From Geoglobus sp. (lineage in GTDB: Archaea > Halobacteriota > Archaeoglobi > Archaeoglobales > Archaeoglobaceae): DNA of 8,174 bases. The notes below the pieces were generated by a model. That model searched no databases and was not told the DNA's origin. It saw only the letters and a program-made list of their open reading frames with translations. The position numbers and the translations under genes were made by a program. The stretch is taken from positions 1-8,174 of the forward strand of contig JALURI010000227.1 of NCBI GenBank assembly GCA_027016965.1. The letters are read 5' to 3'. Positions 1 to 6,226 of the stretch are shown piece by piece; position 1 is the first letter of the stretch; each line of letters begins with the position of its first letter.

Positions 1-30
1 GTTTTACATTGATATTAAAATTTAGCCCAT

Positions 31-1029
31 TTAATATCCTGGGTATATAAATATTTTTCGACCTTCAATTTTAACAGACTCACCTGAAAATGCATTAATG
101 ACATATGCGTTACTTTTTGTGTGATCTGTAACTGAAGTTGCTGTGTAGTTTGTTTTTCCACTTGCCATAAAGGCAAAGGTCATTATCTGATCTGCAAGAT
201 GTCTGTCGAAAATACCATCAGAGCTCAACTCTGCAGTAATATCCATTCCAGCCTCCCTACCTACCTTTTCTGCAGGCTTCCCTCTTTCCCCAAGTGCCAC
301 AGATCCTTTGTAACCGCAAAAGAGTGTTATTCCAGATCCTGTGGATTTGCCCTTCTGAACCTCTGTTTCTATCTCACATCTCATCCCTGTGCTTTCAAGG
401 AACTTGCTTGCTGATAATGCCTGTTTTTCAGCTACATGCCCTGGAAGATTTGAGCAGTGGCTTATACCTCTAACTTTTCTGCACTCTGTTTTTTGAAACT
501 CCCTCCCATTCAGCTTGGATCCTTTCACCTTCACCACAACCTTGCCACCGCCCTTGGGGTAGTAGCCCCTCCTTATAACTTCAATTCGGATGTCTGTACC
601 CATTTCCTTCAGGGCTTTAAGGGTTACAAATCTGAAATAATCAATGCTTGGACTCCAGCTGACATCTGTCCCTCCTGTTATTTCAAGTCTGCAATCCCTT
701 TCACCATAAACAATAGGTGGCAGAATTGTCTGGAGCAGTAAGGTTATGCTTCCGGCAGTGCCTATATCTATTCTCATATCCCTTATTTTCAGTTCCCTAG
801 GTCTGAAAATCACCCTTGTCGACCCCATTTTCAGCCCCTCAACCTGTGCACTGCAGAGCACCTTTGCAACCTCAATACCCCTGAGATGCTGAGCCTTAAG
901 TCCCGGCTTTGGTCTGTTTGCTCTTATGTTGTATATCTCCACATCTTCACCTGTGATGCATGAGAGAGCAACTGCTGTTCTGAGGATCTGTCCTCCTCCC
1001 TCTCCAAAGCTTCCGTCTATTTTGATCAT
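31..1029 (-). CDS. rtcA: RNA 3'-terminal phosphate cyclase (RtcA)
   Basis: 332 aa, close to the usual family length of about 340. RtcA converts an RNA 3'-phosphate to a 2',3'-cyclic phosphate using ATP, through an enzyme-AMP intermediate on a histidine, and acts in RNA repair and end processing in the cytoplasm. Visible family marks are GEGGGQILR at residues 9-17, the RTC signature R-G-x2-P-x-GGG at 154-162, and the C-terminal DHTKSNAYV at 302-310, whose His303 matches the adenylated histidine of E. coli RtcA. The ATG at 1029 overlaps the TGA of the upstream acetyl-CoA-synthase-like gene (ATGA), and a GGGGTGATG ribosome site lies in the end of that gene, so translation is probably coupled. 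No RtcB ligase or RtcR-type regulator is nearby. The identification is firm; the cause of the pairing with its partner is unknown. Confidence 0.95.
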   Translation of the reverse strand: MIKIDGSFGEGGGQILRTAVALSCITGEDVEIYNIRANRPKPGLKAQHLRGIEVAKVLCSAQVEGLKMGSTRVIFRPRELKIRDMRIDIGTAGSITLLLQTILPPIVYGERDCRLEITGGTDVSWSPSIDYFRFVTLKALKEMGTDIRIEVIRRGYYPKGGGKVVVKVKGSKLNGREFQKTECRKVRGISHCSNLPGHVAEKQALSASKFLESTGMRCEIETEVQKGKSTGSGITLFCGYKGSVALGERGKPAEKVGREAGMDITAELSSDGIFDRHLADQIMTFAFMASGKTNYTATSVTDHTKSNAYVINAFSGESVKIEGRKIFIYPGY

Positions 1030-2138
1030 TTCATCACCCCTTCTCCACCTTGAACCATCATTCTCTCCAGAATTTCTTTCGGAAGAAATCTGCTGACGAA
1101 CTCATATATTTTTGGGCTCACCCAAGTCACTTTCTTCCATCCACCCTCTCCTTTGAGAAAGCTTTCTGATTTCAGATATCTGAGGCTTATTCCGGTAAAT
1201 CCCTCAACCTGTAATCCAGCTATGAACCTTTCGATATTACTGAATCTGAGTCCGAGAGGTGTTTTTCCTTTAAAACTCCTGTCAACTATTCCAAAACCGT
1301 TATCATCAGGTATGTAGAAGAGGATGGCCTCTGCGAAGTTCCCTGTTAGGGGAGGGTTTTCAAGAACTGAGTGAATCTTTATTCTTTCCACCTTCGATTC
1401 AGTTTTCTTTTTAATTTCCCTGCTTATATTCTCATACTCTCCCGCCATGGCATCAATCTCTTTACCCTTATGAACCGGGGAATAGTATTCTACAATCTCC
1501 AGTTCACTGGCAGATTTTGCTTCAGAGTATAACGTTCCACATGGAGATGGTCTTTCAGGAGTTATCACGCATGCATGGTATGGCAGGTAGACCTTGCAGG
1601 ACTCGCAAAGGTAAAATTCCCGAACATTCTCATCCCTGAGGGATTTGCTCTTACTTTCTCTCTGTTCATGTACTTTTGCAGCCCTCTTTTTCACAGCCTC
1701 AAATTCAGCACCGTCACACACGATCCTTACCTTTACTTTTTTTATCGCTTTGATGGATTTCACCGCTCTGAATATAACCTCTCCAACACATTCTGGAGTA
1801 AATCTCTGGAAAGAACTACTTGAGACGATCATCATCACATTTTCTTTCCTGAATCTGTACTCAACACCCCTCATCCTGCTTATAACCTCTGAGAGGAGAC
1901 TTTCCAAAGCCTGGGCAGATTCGTCGCCTATCCCTTCAACAGTTACATGAAACCCCATCCTGTCTCTGAAGTCTCCAACAATCTCAACCCCCTCTCTGTT
2001 AACTCTCCCTGCTTCAACAAACTCAAATCCGTAAATCAGCTTTCCATCTTCCACAATTTCTCCGGAAAAAGCAGGGTCAATTTCAATGCAATCTGATACA
2101 GGATTGATTTTGTATGGGTCTATGAATCGATTGATCAT
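1026..2138 (-). CDS. Acetyl-CoA synthase beta subunit (CdhC/AcsB)-like paralog lacking the Cys-Gly-Cys nickel motif
   Basis: 370 aa, shorter than archaeal CdhC (about 470). CdhC/AcsB makes acetyl-CoA from CO, a methyl group and CoA at the A cluster, a [4Fe-4S] cube bridged to two nickels. Residues 1-170 resemble the middle domain of ACS. C178-x2-C181-x8-C190-x9-C200 reproduces the spacing of AcsB Cys506/509/518/528, within YLCESC and ITPERPSPCG. FYIPDDNGFGIVDRSFKG (274-291) and GGWKKVTW (332-339) align with the ACS blocks FYIPEVDGIGWVDR and GGW/Y-x-R-VVW. Where ACS has HTSCGCFE, this protein has PLTGNFAE: the Cys-Gly-Cys becomes Gly266-Asn267-Phe268, so the distal nickel site is gone. The frame is intact over the whole length, so it is not a decayed gene. 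It probably starts at ATG 2138, about 26 nt from a TATA-like box (leaderless). It is unlikely to be a working ACS; a pseudoenzyme, scaffold or sensor role is inference. Confidence 0.85.
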   Translation of the reverse strand: MINRFIDPYKINPVSDCIEIDPAFSGEIVEDGKLIYGFEFVEAGRVNREGVEIVGDFRDRMGFHVTVEGIGDESAQALESLLSEVISRMRGVEYRFRKENVMMIVSSSSFQRFTPECVGEVIFRAVKSIKAIKKVKVRIVCDGAEFEAVKKRAAKVHEQRESKSKSLRDENVREFYLCESCKVYLPYHACVITPERPSPCGTLYSEAKSASELEIVEYYSPVHKGKEIDAMAGEYENISREIKKKTESKVERIKIHSVLENPPLTGNFAEAILFYIPDDNGFGIVDRSFKGKTPLGLRFSNIERFIAGLQVEGFTGISLRYLKSESFLKGEGGWKKVTWVSPKIYEFVSRFLPKEILERMMVQGGEGVMK

Positions 2139-2156
2139 ATCCTTAATTAACCTCGT

Positions 2157-2170
2157 GATGATAAATAGAT
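2157..2170. promoter_or_regulatory. Shared AT box between divergent genes (candidate bidirectional promoter)
   Basis: GATGATAAATAGAT reads as TATTTAT on the minus strand and ATAAATA on the plus strand. Its centre, near 2164, is 26 nt from the minus-strand ATG at 2138, which fits a leaderless transcript. In the other direction a start near 2190 would leave a leader of about 18 nt carrying the plus-strand ribosome site at 2196-2203. One core element serving both directions is inferred from spacing only; two overlapping promoters are equally possible. Confidence 0.45.
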
Positions 2171-2195
2171 CACCGGACTTTTGGAAATCAATGTA

Positions 2196-2203
2196 AGAGG
2201 TGA
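2196..2203 (+). promoter_or_regulatory. Ribosome binding site deciding the start of the LOG-like gene
   Basis: AGAGGTGA lies 4 nt before the ATG at 2208. It is inside the longer reading frame that could begin at TTG 2181, so it argues for ATG 2208 as the true start. Confidence 0.7.
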
Positions 2204-2207
2204 GACC

Positions 2208-2654
2208 ATGCAGGTTGGTATTATAGGGGGTGGAAGGTGTTATGAGGACATCTGCGAGTTAGCATTCAGAATAGGTCAGCTTCTTGCAGAAAAAGAGTGT
2301 GTGGTGATAAATGGAGGTCTTGGTGGTGTTATGGAAGCGGTCAGTAAGGGTGCGAAGGATAAATGTGGTACTGTCATAGGGATAGTTCCGGGTAAAGACA
2401 GAACAATGGCAAATAGATACTGTGATTATGTAATTGCAACAGACATGGGACATGCAAGAAACATGATAATAGTCCATTCAAGTGATGTGCTTATTGCAGT
2501 TGGTGGAAGTTACGGAACGGTCTCTGAAATGGCAATAGCTCTGAAAGAAGGTAAGAGGGTTGTTGCTTGCAAACCACCTGTTTTGCTTGATGGAATCATT
2601 ATTGCTGAGAGTCCGGAAGAAGCTGTTGAAAAAGCTCTGGAGGGATTTGGATGA
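2208..2654 (+). CDS. LOG/DprA-like Rossmann nucleotide-binding protein (TIGR00725-type)
   Basis: 148 aa from ATG 2208, one Rossmann domain. Marks are a glycine-rich first loop (MQVGIIGGGR, 1-10), NGGLGGVMEAVSKGA at 35-49, and GGSYGTVSE at 99-107, the counterpart of the PGGxGTxxE motif of LOG and lysine-decarboxylase-like proteins. LOG relatives bind nucleotides and some hydrolyse cytokinin-type nucleoside monophosphates; members of this short prokaryotic group have no settled role and are sometimes compared with the molybdenum cofactor carrier protein. The frame is open back to a TTG at 2181, but the ATG with AGAGGTGA just before it and the typical family N-terminus favour 2208. The last codons overlap the next gene by ATGA, so the two are probably translated together. 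The family call is good; the substrate is unknown. Confidence 0.85.
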   Translation: MQVGIIGGGRCYEDICELAFRIGQLLAEKECVVINGGLGGVMEAVSKGAKDKCGTVIGIVPGKDRTMANRYCDYVIATDMGHARNMIIVHSSDVLIAVGGSYGTVSEMAIALKEGKRVVACKPPVLLDGIIIAESPEEAVEKALEGFG

Positions 2655-3049
2655 AAGTTCTTGAATTTGAGATGGACAGAGATGAGATACTGAATATTAC
2701 AGATGAGGTTCAGAGGTTTGTTGAGGAAAGTGGTAAAGATGAGGGAACAGTTCTGATCTTTTCAACAGGATCAACAGGTGCGATTACAACAATTGAATAC
2801 GAACCGGGTCTTGTAAAGGATCTTCCAAGAGTAATGGAAAAAATTGCCCCCTATTCAGAGCATTATGAACATCACAGAACTTGGAATGATGATAATGGTT
2901 CATCGCACGTCAAGTCAGCAATAGTGGGTGTAAGCATCCTTGTTCCCTTTTCAAACAGAAGATTGATGCTTGGTACATGGCAGCAGATAGTTCTGATTAA
3001 TTTTGACACACGAAGAAGAAATAGGAAGGTTATTTTACACGTGCTTTAG
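2651..3049 (+). CDS. YjbQ/UPF0047 family protein (possible secondary thiamine-phosphate synthase)
   Basis: 132 aa, normal length for UPF0047. Some members, such as E. coli YjbQ, show weak thiamine-phosphate synthase activity, but the cellular role of the family is not established. Visible family blocks are STGSTGAITTIEYEPG (38-53), the histidine-rich HYEHHRTWNDDNG (71-83) followed by SSHVKSAIVG (84-93), and LMLGTWQQIVLINFD (105-119), which matches the near-universal GtWQ-x-hhh-x-DfD ending. In place of the HTS/HTT seen in E. coli-type members it has a GSTGA sequence, which I recall as usual in an archaeal and bacterial subgroup. The start overlaps the TGA of the LOG-like gene (ATGA), indicating a two-gene operon. 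The family call is strong, the function tentative. Confidence 0.88.
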   Translation: MKVLEFEMDRDEILNITDEVQRFVEESGKDEGTVLIFSTGSTGAITTIEYEPGLVKDLPRVMEKIAPYSEHYEHHRTWNDDNGSSHVKSAIVGVSILVPFSNRRLMLGTWQQIVLINFDTRRRNRKVILHVL

Positions 3050-3053
3050 CAAA

Positions 3054-3063
3054 GTTTAAATTT
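3054..3063 (+). promoter_or_regulatory. TATA-like box for the secreted coiled-coil gene (leaderless start)
   Basis: GTTTAAATTT is centred near 3058, 26 nt before the ATG at 3084. No ribosome site is visible between box and ATG, which fits a leaderless mRNA and a transcription unit separate from the upstream yjbQ-like gene. Confidence 0.55.
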
Positions 3064-3083
3064 CAACCTTCACTTTTTTAAAC

Positions 3084-4349
3084 ATGTTCAGGAAGATCAT
3101 CCCGATCATATTAATGCTCATAACTCTGGTATGGGTTGTAAATGCAGCTCAGACTGTCACGGAGGATAATTTTGCTGAACCGGTTATTGAACCTAAGCTT
3201 GTGAAATACTTTTTGCCTGGAACTGAAATTTCTTTTAACTACACAATTCAGCCTAAAACGGTAGATGATGCAGAGATAATAGACGGCAGAATATATGAAT
3301 TCAACACAACTCTTGACAATCCCTGGATGAGGGTGACAATTGAGTATGGTGGTTCCGGACCCATTAGAATATACGAAACCCGGGATTATATTAAGGCAGA
3401 TGTGAAGGACTGGGATGACGGTCTGGCAAGGATATTTGTCGAAGTTAAGGGAAAGGTTCCGGCTGTAAGTGAAAGGGTGGCAGAGGTCATTGCCCTTGGG
3501 ATCCATGTTCAGGATTCTGAAGATGGAGCTTTGAGTAATGTGTTCATCAAGGTGGTCAACAAGGAGCTCTTTTCAGCATACATCAATCAGCTTGACGAGA
3601 AATACAATAATCTTGAAAACAGGGTTAATGAACTCGGGAAAAAAGGAGTATCGATCGCTCCGGTAAAGGTTAAGTTAAATTCTGCAAAGGTAAGGATAGA
3701 TGAAGGAAAAATATACTTTGATCAGGGGGATTACAGCAGGGCAGATTCAAGTTTTCTGGAGGCTGAATCCCTTCTTGAAGAGGCAACAAATCTATCTCAG
3801 GAAGTTGAGACTGATTATAAAATTGATTCGGCATACAAAAAGGTTGAAGAGATGTTTGCAAAAATGACTGAGCTTGAGATTCTGGTTCAAAATCTTAAAA
3901 AGAAAGGTGAAAGTACCATAGGTTATGAAATAAAACTGGAAAACTACAAAAGAGATTACTCTGATTTGAAATCCAAAATAGCTCAGGCTGAAGATTTCAG
4001 AAGAAATTCCCTGTATGATGATGCTCAGAAACTGGCTGATGAAGTCGTAAATACTGCCACAACCAAGATTTCTGAGATTGATGCCCTTATAGGAGAAATA
4101 TCTGCAAATCTTGAATTAACCCCTACACCTGAAGAAAATAAAACACCAGCCCCTGAAAAAACTCCAGAGGACTCATGGGGAGAAAACACTCCAGATTTCT
4201 TTTCAGGGATAACTTCCTGGTTCGTGAATAATACCAGGCTTGCTGGGATGATTGCCGGTGGTCTTGTTGTTCTGGGTATTGGAGGTTATTTCGGGTACAG
4301 AGGTTTGAAGGGGTATATGAAAAGGAGAAAATGGGATGAGCTGAAGTAG
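3084..4349 (+). CDS. Secreted, C-terminally membrane-anchored coiled-coil protein of unknown function
   Basis: 421 aa; I do not recognise a named family. Residues 1-3 carry positive charge (FRK), 5-19 are hydrophobic and a cleavage site is likely near NAAQ (20-23): a signal peptide. Residues 24-160 look beta-rich and may form an Ig-like domain. About 162-340 are charged, helix-rich and heptad-like (coiled coil). Residues 345-370 are a Pro/Thr/Glu linker (TPTPEENKTPAPEKTPED region). One membrane helix follows at about 386-406 with a basic tail GYMKRRKWDELK, so the bulk faces outside. Sequons for N-glycosylation occur at N52, N74, N236, N352 and N382. No cysteine is present. The gene is leaderless by promoter spacing and ends 11 nt from the stop of the convergent ferredoxin gene. 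It may have a cell-envelope or S-layer-associated role; this is inference from architecture only. Confidence 0.85.
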   Translation: MFRKIIPIILMLITLVWVVNAAQTVTEDNFAEPVIEPKLVKYFLPGTEISFNYTIQPKTVDDAEIIDGRIYEFNTTLDNPWMRVTIEYGGSGPIRIYETRDYIKADVKDWDDGLARIFVEVKGKVPAVSERVAEVIALGIHVQDSEDGALSNVFIKVVNKELFSAYINQLDEKYNNLENRVNELGKKGVSIAPVKVKLNSAKVRIDEGKIYFDQGDYSRADSSFLEAESLLEEATNLSQEVETDYKIDSAYKKVEEMFAKMTELEILVQNLKKKGESTIGYEIKLENYKRDYSDLKSKIAQAEDFRRNSLYDDAQKLADEVVNTATTKISEIDALIGEISANLELTPTPEENKTPAPEKTPEDSWGENTPDFFSGITSWFVNNTRLAGMIAGGLVVLGIGGYFGYRGLKGYMKRRKWDELK

Positions 4350-4360
4350 GATATCAGCCT

Positions 4361-4537
4361 TCAATCCATTTTTATCAAGGCACCGTAAGGACATGCCTCA
4401 ACACACTTGTAACATTCCATGCATTTTTCGGGATCTATTCTGACGACCTTCCCACCCTCTCTTACTATCGCATCTGTTGGGCAGGCCTGAGAGCATTTTC
4501 CGCAGCCCTGACATCCGAGTATGGCAGGAGGCATCAT
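4361..4537 (-). CDS. Small 2[4Fe-4S] ferredoxin
   Basis: 58 aa, a typical bacterial-type dicluster ferredoxin reduced to the core fold. The two cluster motifs are C9-x2-C12-x2-C15-x3-C19-P and C39-x2-C42-x2-C45-x3-C49-P; as usual in this fold, the fourth cysteine of each motif should bind the other cluster. It is a soluble low-potential electron carrier. The start at ATG 4537 overlaps the TGA of the regulator gene upstream (ATGA); a second ATG follows directly, so the protein may begin one residue later. It is the last gene of the redoxin / radical SAM operon and is the natural candidate to deliver the electron that the radical SAM protein needs to cleave SAM. That partnership is inferred from gene order. 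The downstream neighbour is convergent. Confidence 0.93.
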   Translation of the reverse strand: MMPPAILGCQGCGKCSQACPTDAIVREGGKVVRIDPEKCMECYKCVEACPYGALIKMD

Positions 4538-4902
4538 CCATCTCTGTATTTTCTCCTGAATTCTTCTATGGTTTCAGTAACCTTTGTGTACCAGTTTTCC
4601 AGGATTTCTCTCATCTCCCTTGCCACAACATCAGGACTGACAGCCCTGTAGGTGTAGTAGTATCCACCACCTTTTATCAGTCTTTTCTCCCTTATAACAA
4701 TGCCTGCCATCATGAGCTTCTGGAGGGATTTATATGTTGTGTTCTCACTTTTTCCAGCGATTGAGCTTATCTCCTCTATTTTTTTTTCACCTTCAGAGAG
4801 GAGAATTTTGTATATCTCTACATCACTCTCATTTATTCCGTAAAAGCATTCAAGAACATTATCACAGCTTAAAATGGTGATTGAGTCTTTTATTGTCTTC
4901 AT
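4534..4902 (-). CDS. Winged-helix transcriptional regulator (TrmB/ArsR-like fold)
   Basis: 122 aa. Residues 24-70 form a helix-turn-helix core (SDVEIYKILLSEGEKKIEEI, then AGKSENTTYKSLQKLMMAGI). The stretch 71-88 with RLIKGGGYYYTYRAV looks like the beta wing. The C-terminal 90-120 is a charged helix (PDVVAREMREILENWYTKV) probably used for dimerisation. It resembles the short archaeal TrmB-like regulators without a sugar-binding domain. Cys13 and Cys19 lie in the N-terminal arm ahead of the helix-turn-helix. It overlaps the radical SAM gene before it and the ferredoxin after it by ATGA at both ends, so it is made with them and probably controls this operon. Whether the cysteines sense redox state or bind metal cannot be told from sequence. 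The effector and binding site are unknown. Confidence 0.82.
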   Translation of the reverse strand: MKTIKDSITILSCDNVLECFYGINESDVEIYKILLSEGEKKIEEISSIAGKSENTTYKSLQKLMMAGIVIREKRLIKGGGYYYTYRAVSPDVVAREMREILENWYTKVTETIEEFRRKYRDG

Positions 4903-5564
4903 CTCTCTCCCTCATCACCTATCACCATTACTTTTTTTGCATATTTCTCTGCAATCTCTTCAAGTCTCTTTACAAAGCTGAACTCTGGTTTTTCAAATCC
5001 TTCAACCGGCTTATCCCAGTCTGGTCTTGAAAGGAACTGGTAGAGGAGTATTTCATCTACCTTTCCGATTCTTTCCATCATCTTTTTGAATCTCATCTCA
5101 TCTATGTATCCCGGAATAATCCTGAACCATATTCTTACTTTCCTTCCATTTTCCTTTGCGATTCTTATGCTTTCAAGGAGATTTTCTGTGTATTTTTTTG
5201 CTCTCTCTCTGCTCAGTCCGGATAAAGCTGCCACAGAGTCGAGATCCTCAAAGTCCCCTTTTATCTCGAAAACATAGCGATGGACAAATGGCAGGAACAT
5301 TCTGAGCCTGTCAGGAAGGAGACCATTTGTTTTGAGAGTGATTTCAGTTCCCTTTTTACTGAGCTCCTGAAGAAGATCCAAAAGATCTCCGTGAACTGTA
5401 GGTTCGGCACCTCCAATGTAAACGGATTTGCAGTTTTCAAGCTTATTTACTATATCCTCCACATCCATGTTTTCTGTTTTTTCATAAAGATGAACACAGT
5501 ATGGACATCGGAGATTGCAGAGTCCAACAGAAACTCTGCAATCTCCAATCTTTATAACTCTCAT
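4899..5564 (-). CDS. Radical SAM protein, PFL-activase/NrdG-like
   Basis: 221 aa. C16-x3-C20-x2-C23 (GLCNLRCPYC) binds the SAM [4Fe-4S] cluster, and YIGGAEPTVH (49-58) is the GGE-type SAM-binding strand. Later parts (TLKTNG at 76-81, RIWFRIIPGYID at 144-155) resemble pyruvate formate-lyase activating enzymes. It lacks the N-terminal leader of NrdG and any extra ferredoxin domain or SPASM-type cysteines; the only other cysteines are C9 and C45. The family creates a 5'-deoxyadenosyl radical and usually abstracts hydrogen from a protein glycine or a small substrate. No glycyl radical enzyme gene is in the window, so the substrate is unknown. The gene overlaps the thioredoxin gene before it and the regulator after it by ATGA. 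Adjacent ferredoxin and thioredoxin could supply electrons; this is inference. Confidence 0.9.
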   Translation of the reverse strand: MRVIKIGDCRVSVGLCNLRCPYCVHLYEKTENMDVEDIVNKLENCKSVYIGGAEPTVHGDLLDLLQELSKKGTEITLKTNGLLPDRLRMFLPFVHRYVFEIKGDFEDLDSVAALSGLSRERAKKYTENLLESIRIAKENGRKVRIWFRIIPGYIDEMRFKKMMERIGKVDEILLYQFLSRPDWDKPVEGFEKPEFSFVKRLEEIAEKYAKKVMVIGDEGER

Positions 5565-5884
5565 GCCCTGATTTTTTCCAGAGCTTTTTCAATCTCTCTT
5601 CTTACAACACTCTCAGGCATCGCACCAACAAAGCTGTTCACAACTTCACCCTTGTAGAACATCATGACTGTTGGGATGCTGAATATGCCGTACTTCATGG
5701 CCACATTTGGATTTTCATCTGTGTTCAGTTTTGCAAATTCAACATCCTCAAACTCCTGTTCAAGTTTTTCAAGTATGGGTGTCAGCATTCTGCATGGCAT
5801 GCACCACTCTGCCCAGAAGTCCACGAGAACAAGTCTTTCCTTGCCAATCTCATCGCTGAAATTGCTTTCATTCAGTTCTTTCAC
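5561..5884 (-). CDS. Thioredoxin with WCMPC active site
   Basis: 107 aa, full thioredoxin length. It has FWAEWCMPC with the redox pair C28 and C31, D22 in the VDFWA strand (the buried acid), and a cis-proline at P71 in FSIPTVMMF. The centre is WCMPC instead of the common WCGPC, a change that may shift redox potential or partner choice; WCMPC also occurs in other thioredoxins. The start codon is GTG at 5884, supported by GGAGGTGAT just before it. It follows the glutaredoxin-like gene by 13 nt and overlaps the radical SAM gene by ATGA. It reduces disulfides in the cytoplasm; the neighbours suggest service to the radical SAM protein or its target. No thioredoxin reductase gene is in the window. 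Confidence 0.95.
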   Translation of the reverse strand: MKELNESNFSDEIGKERLVLVDFWAEWCMPCRMLTPILEKLEQEFEDVEFAKLNTDENPNVAMKYGIFSIPTVMMFYKGEVVNSFVGAMPESVVRREIEKALEKIRA

Positions 5885-5887
5885 ACA

Positions 5888-5896
5888 ATCACCTCC
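5888..5896 (-). promoter_or_regulatory. Strong ribosome binding site fixing the GTG start of thioredoxin
   Basis: On the minus strand GGAGGTGAT lies between the TGA of the glutaredoxin-like gene and the GTG at 5884, with about 7 nt from GGAGG to the start codon. It matches the complement of the archaeal 16S rRNA tail and explains use of GTG in place of ATG. Confidence 0.75.
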
Positions 5897-5897
5897 C

Positions 5898-6158
5898 TCA
5901 ATTATACCTGTATCTCTCCACGATTTTTTTAAGGTCGCCGATTCTCGGCACTCCGAGGAGGACCTCGCTGTCGTTTATAATTATTGCCGGCACACCTGAA
6001 ATGCCAAATTTCATCGCCTCTCTCAATCCCTCATCAGTTGTAACACTGAGTTCAAGTGCAATAATTCTGCTATCCTCCTCAGCCAGCTGCTTCACAACTT
6101 CCCTTGCCCTCGGACAGTAAGGGCAGGTTGGTGATGTCAGTAACTTTATGGTTATCAT
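5898..6158 (-). CDS. Glutaredoxin-like small thioredoxin (CPYC)
   Basis: 86 aa, the size of the small archaeal thioredoxin/glutaredoxin-like proteins. Active site TCPYCPRA with C12 and C15, and a cis-proline at P57 in SGVPAIII. The fold pattern is one redoxin domain without signal peptide, so it is a cytoplasmic thiol-disulfide carrier. CPYC is the glutaredoxin-type centre; many archaea lack glutathione, and such proteins there often act like thioredoxins. It is the first gene of the five-gene operon, with ATG at 6158, an AGGTGA site 6 nt before it (6165-6170) and a TATA box at 6193-6202. The next gene begins 13 nt after its stop. Confidence 0.93.
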   Translation of the reverse strand: MITIKLLTSPTCPYCPRAREVVKQLAEEDSRIIALELSVTTDEGLREAMKFGISGVPAIIINDSEVLLGVPRIGDLKKIVERYRYN

Positions 6159-6192
6159 TTTTCATCACCTCATTTTATGGTTTGTGGCGGGA

Positions 6193-6202
6193 GTATATAA
6201 AG
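6193..6202 (-). promoter_or_regulatory. TATA box of the redoxin / radical SAM operon
   Basis: CTTTATATAC on the minus strand is centred near 6198. Transcription would begin near 6172, leaving a short leader with AGGTGA (6165-6170) before the ATG at 6158. An inverted repeat at 6210-6236 lies directly upstream and could be a regulator site. Confidence 0.65.
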
Positions 6203-6226
6203 TTGTTAGTGGTTTTGATAAAATCG

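Noticed and set aside
1..30. Possible terminator or start of another gene beyond rtcA
   Set aside because: Only AT-rich sequence with no clear hairpin or coding frame in 30 nt.
1026..2138. Calling this gene a functional cdhC, or a pseudogene
   Set aside because: The nickel-binding Cys-Gly-Cys is absent, so cdhC is not justified; the frame is intact with the four cluster cysteines preserved, so decay is not supported either.
2181..2207. Nine-codon upstream extension of the LOG-like gene from a TTG
   Set aside because: The extension contains the ribosome site for ATG 2208, and the family N-terminus starts at MQVGIIGGG.
4350..4360. Possible terminator between the convergent surface protein and ferredoxin genes
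   Set aside because: The 11-nt gap has no clear hairpin; T-runs nearby (4369-4373) are inside the ferredoxin gene and not distinctive.
4899..5564. Calling the radical SAM protein NrdG (anaerobic ribonucleotide reductase activase)
   Set aside because: It lacks the NrdG leader before the cysteine motif and no nrdD is adjacent; only the broader PFL-activase-like class is supported.
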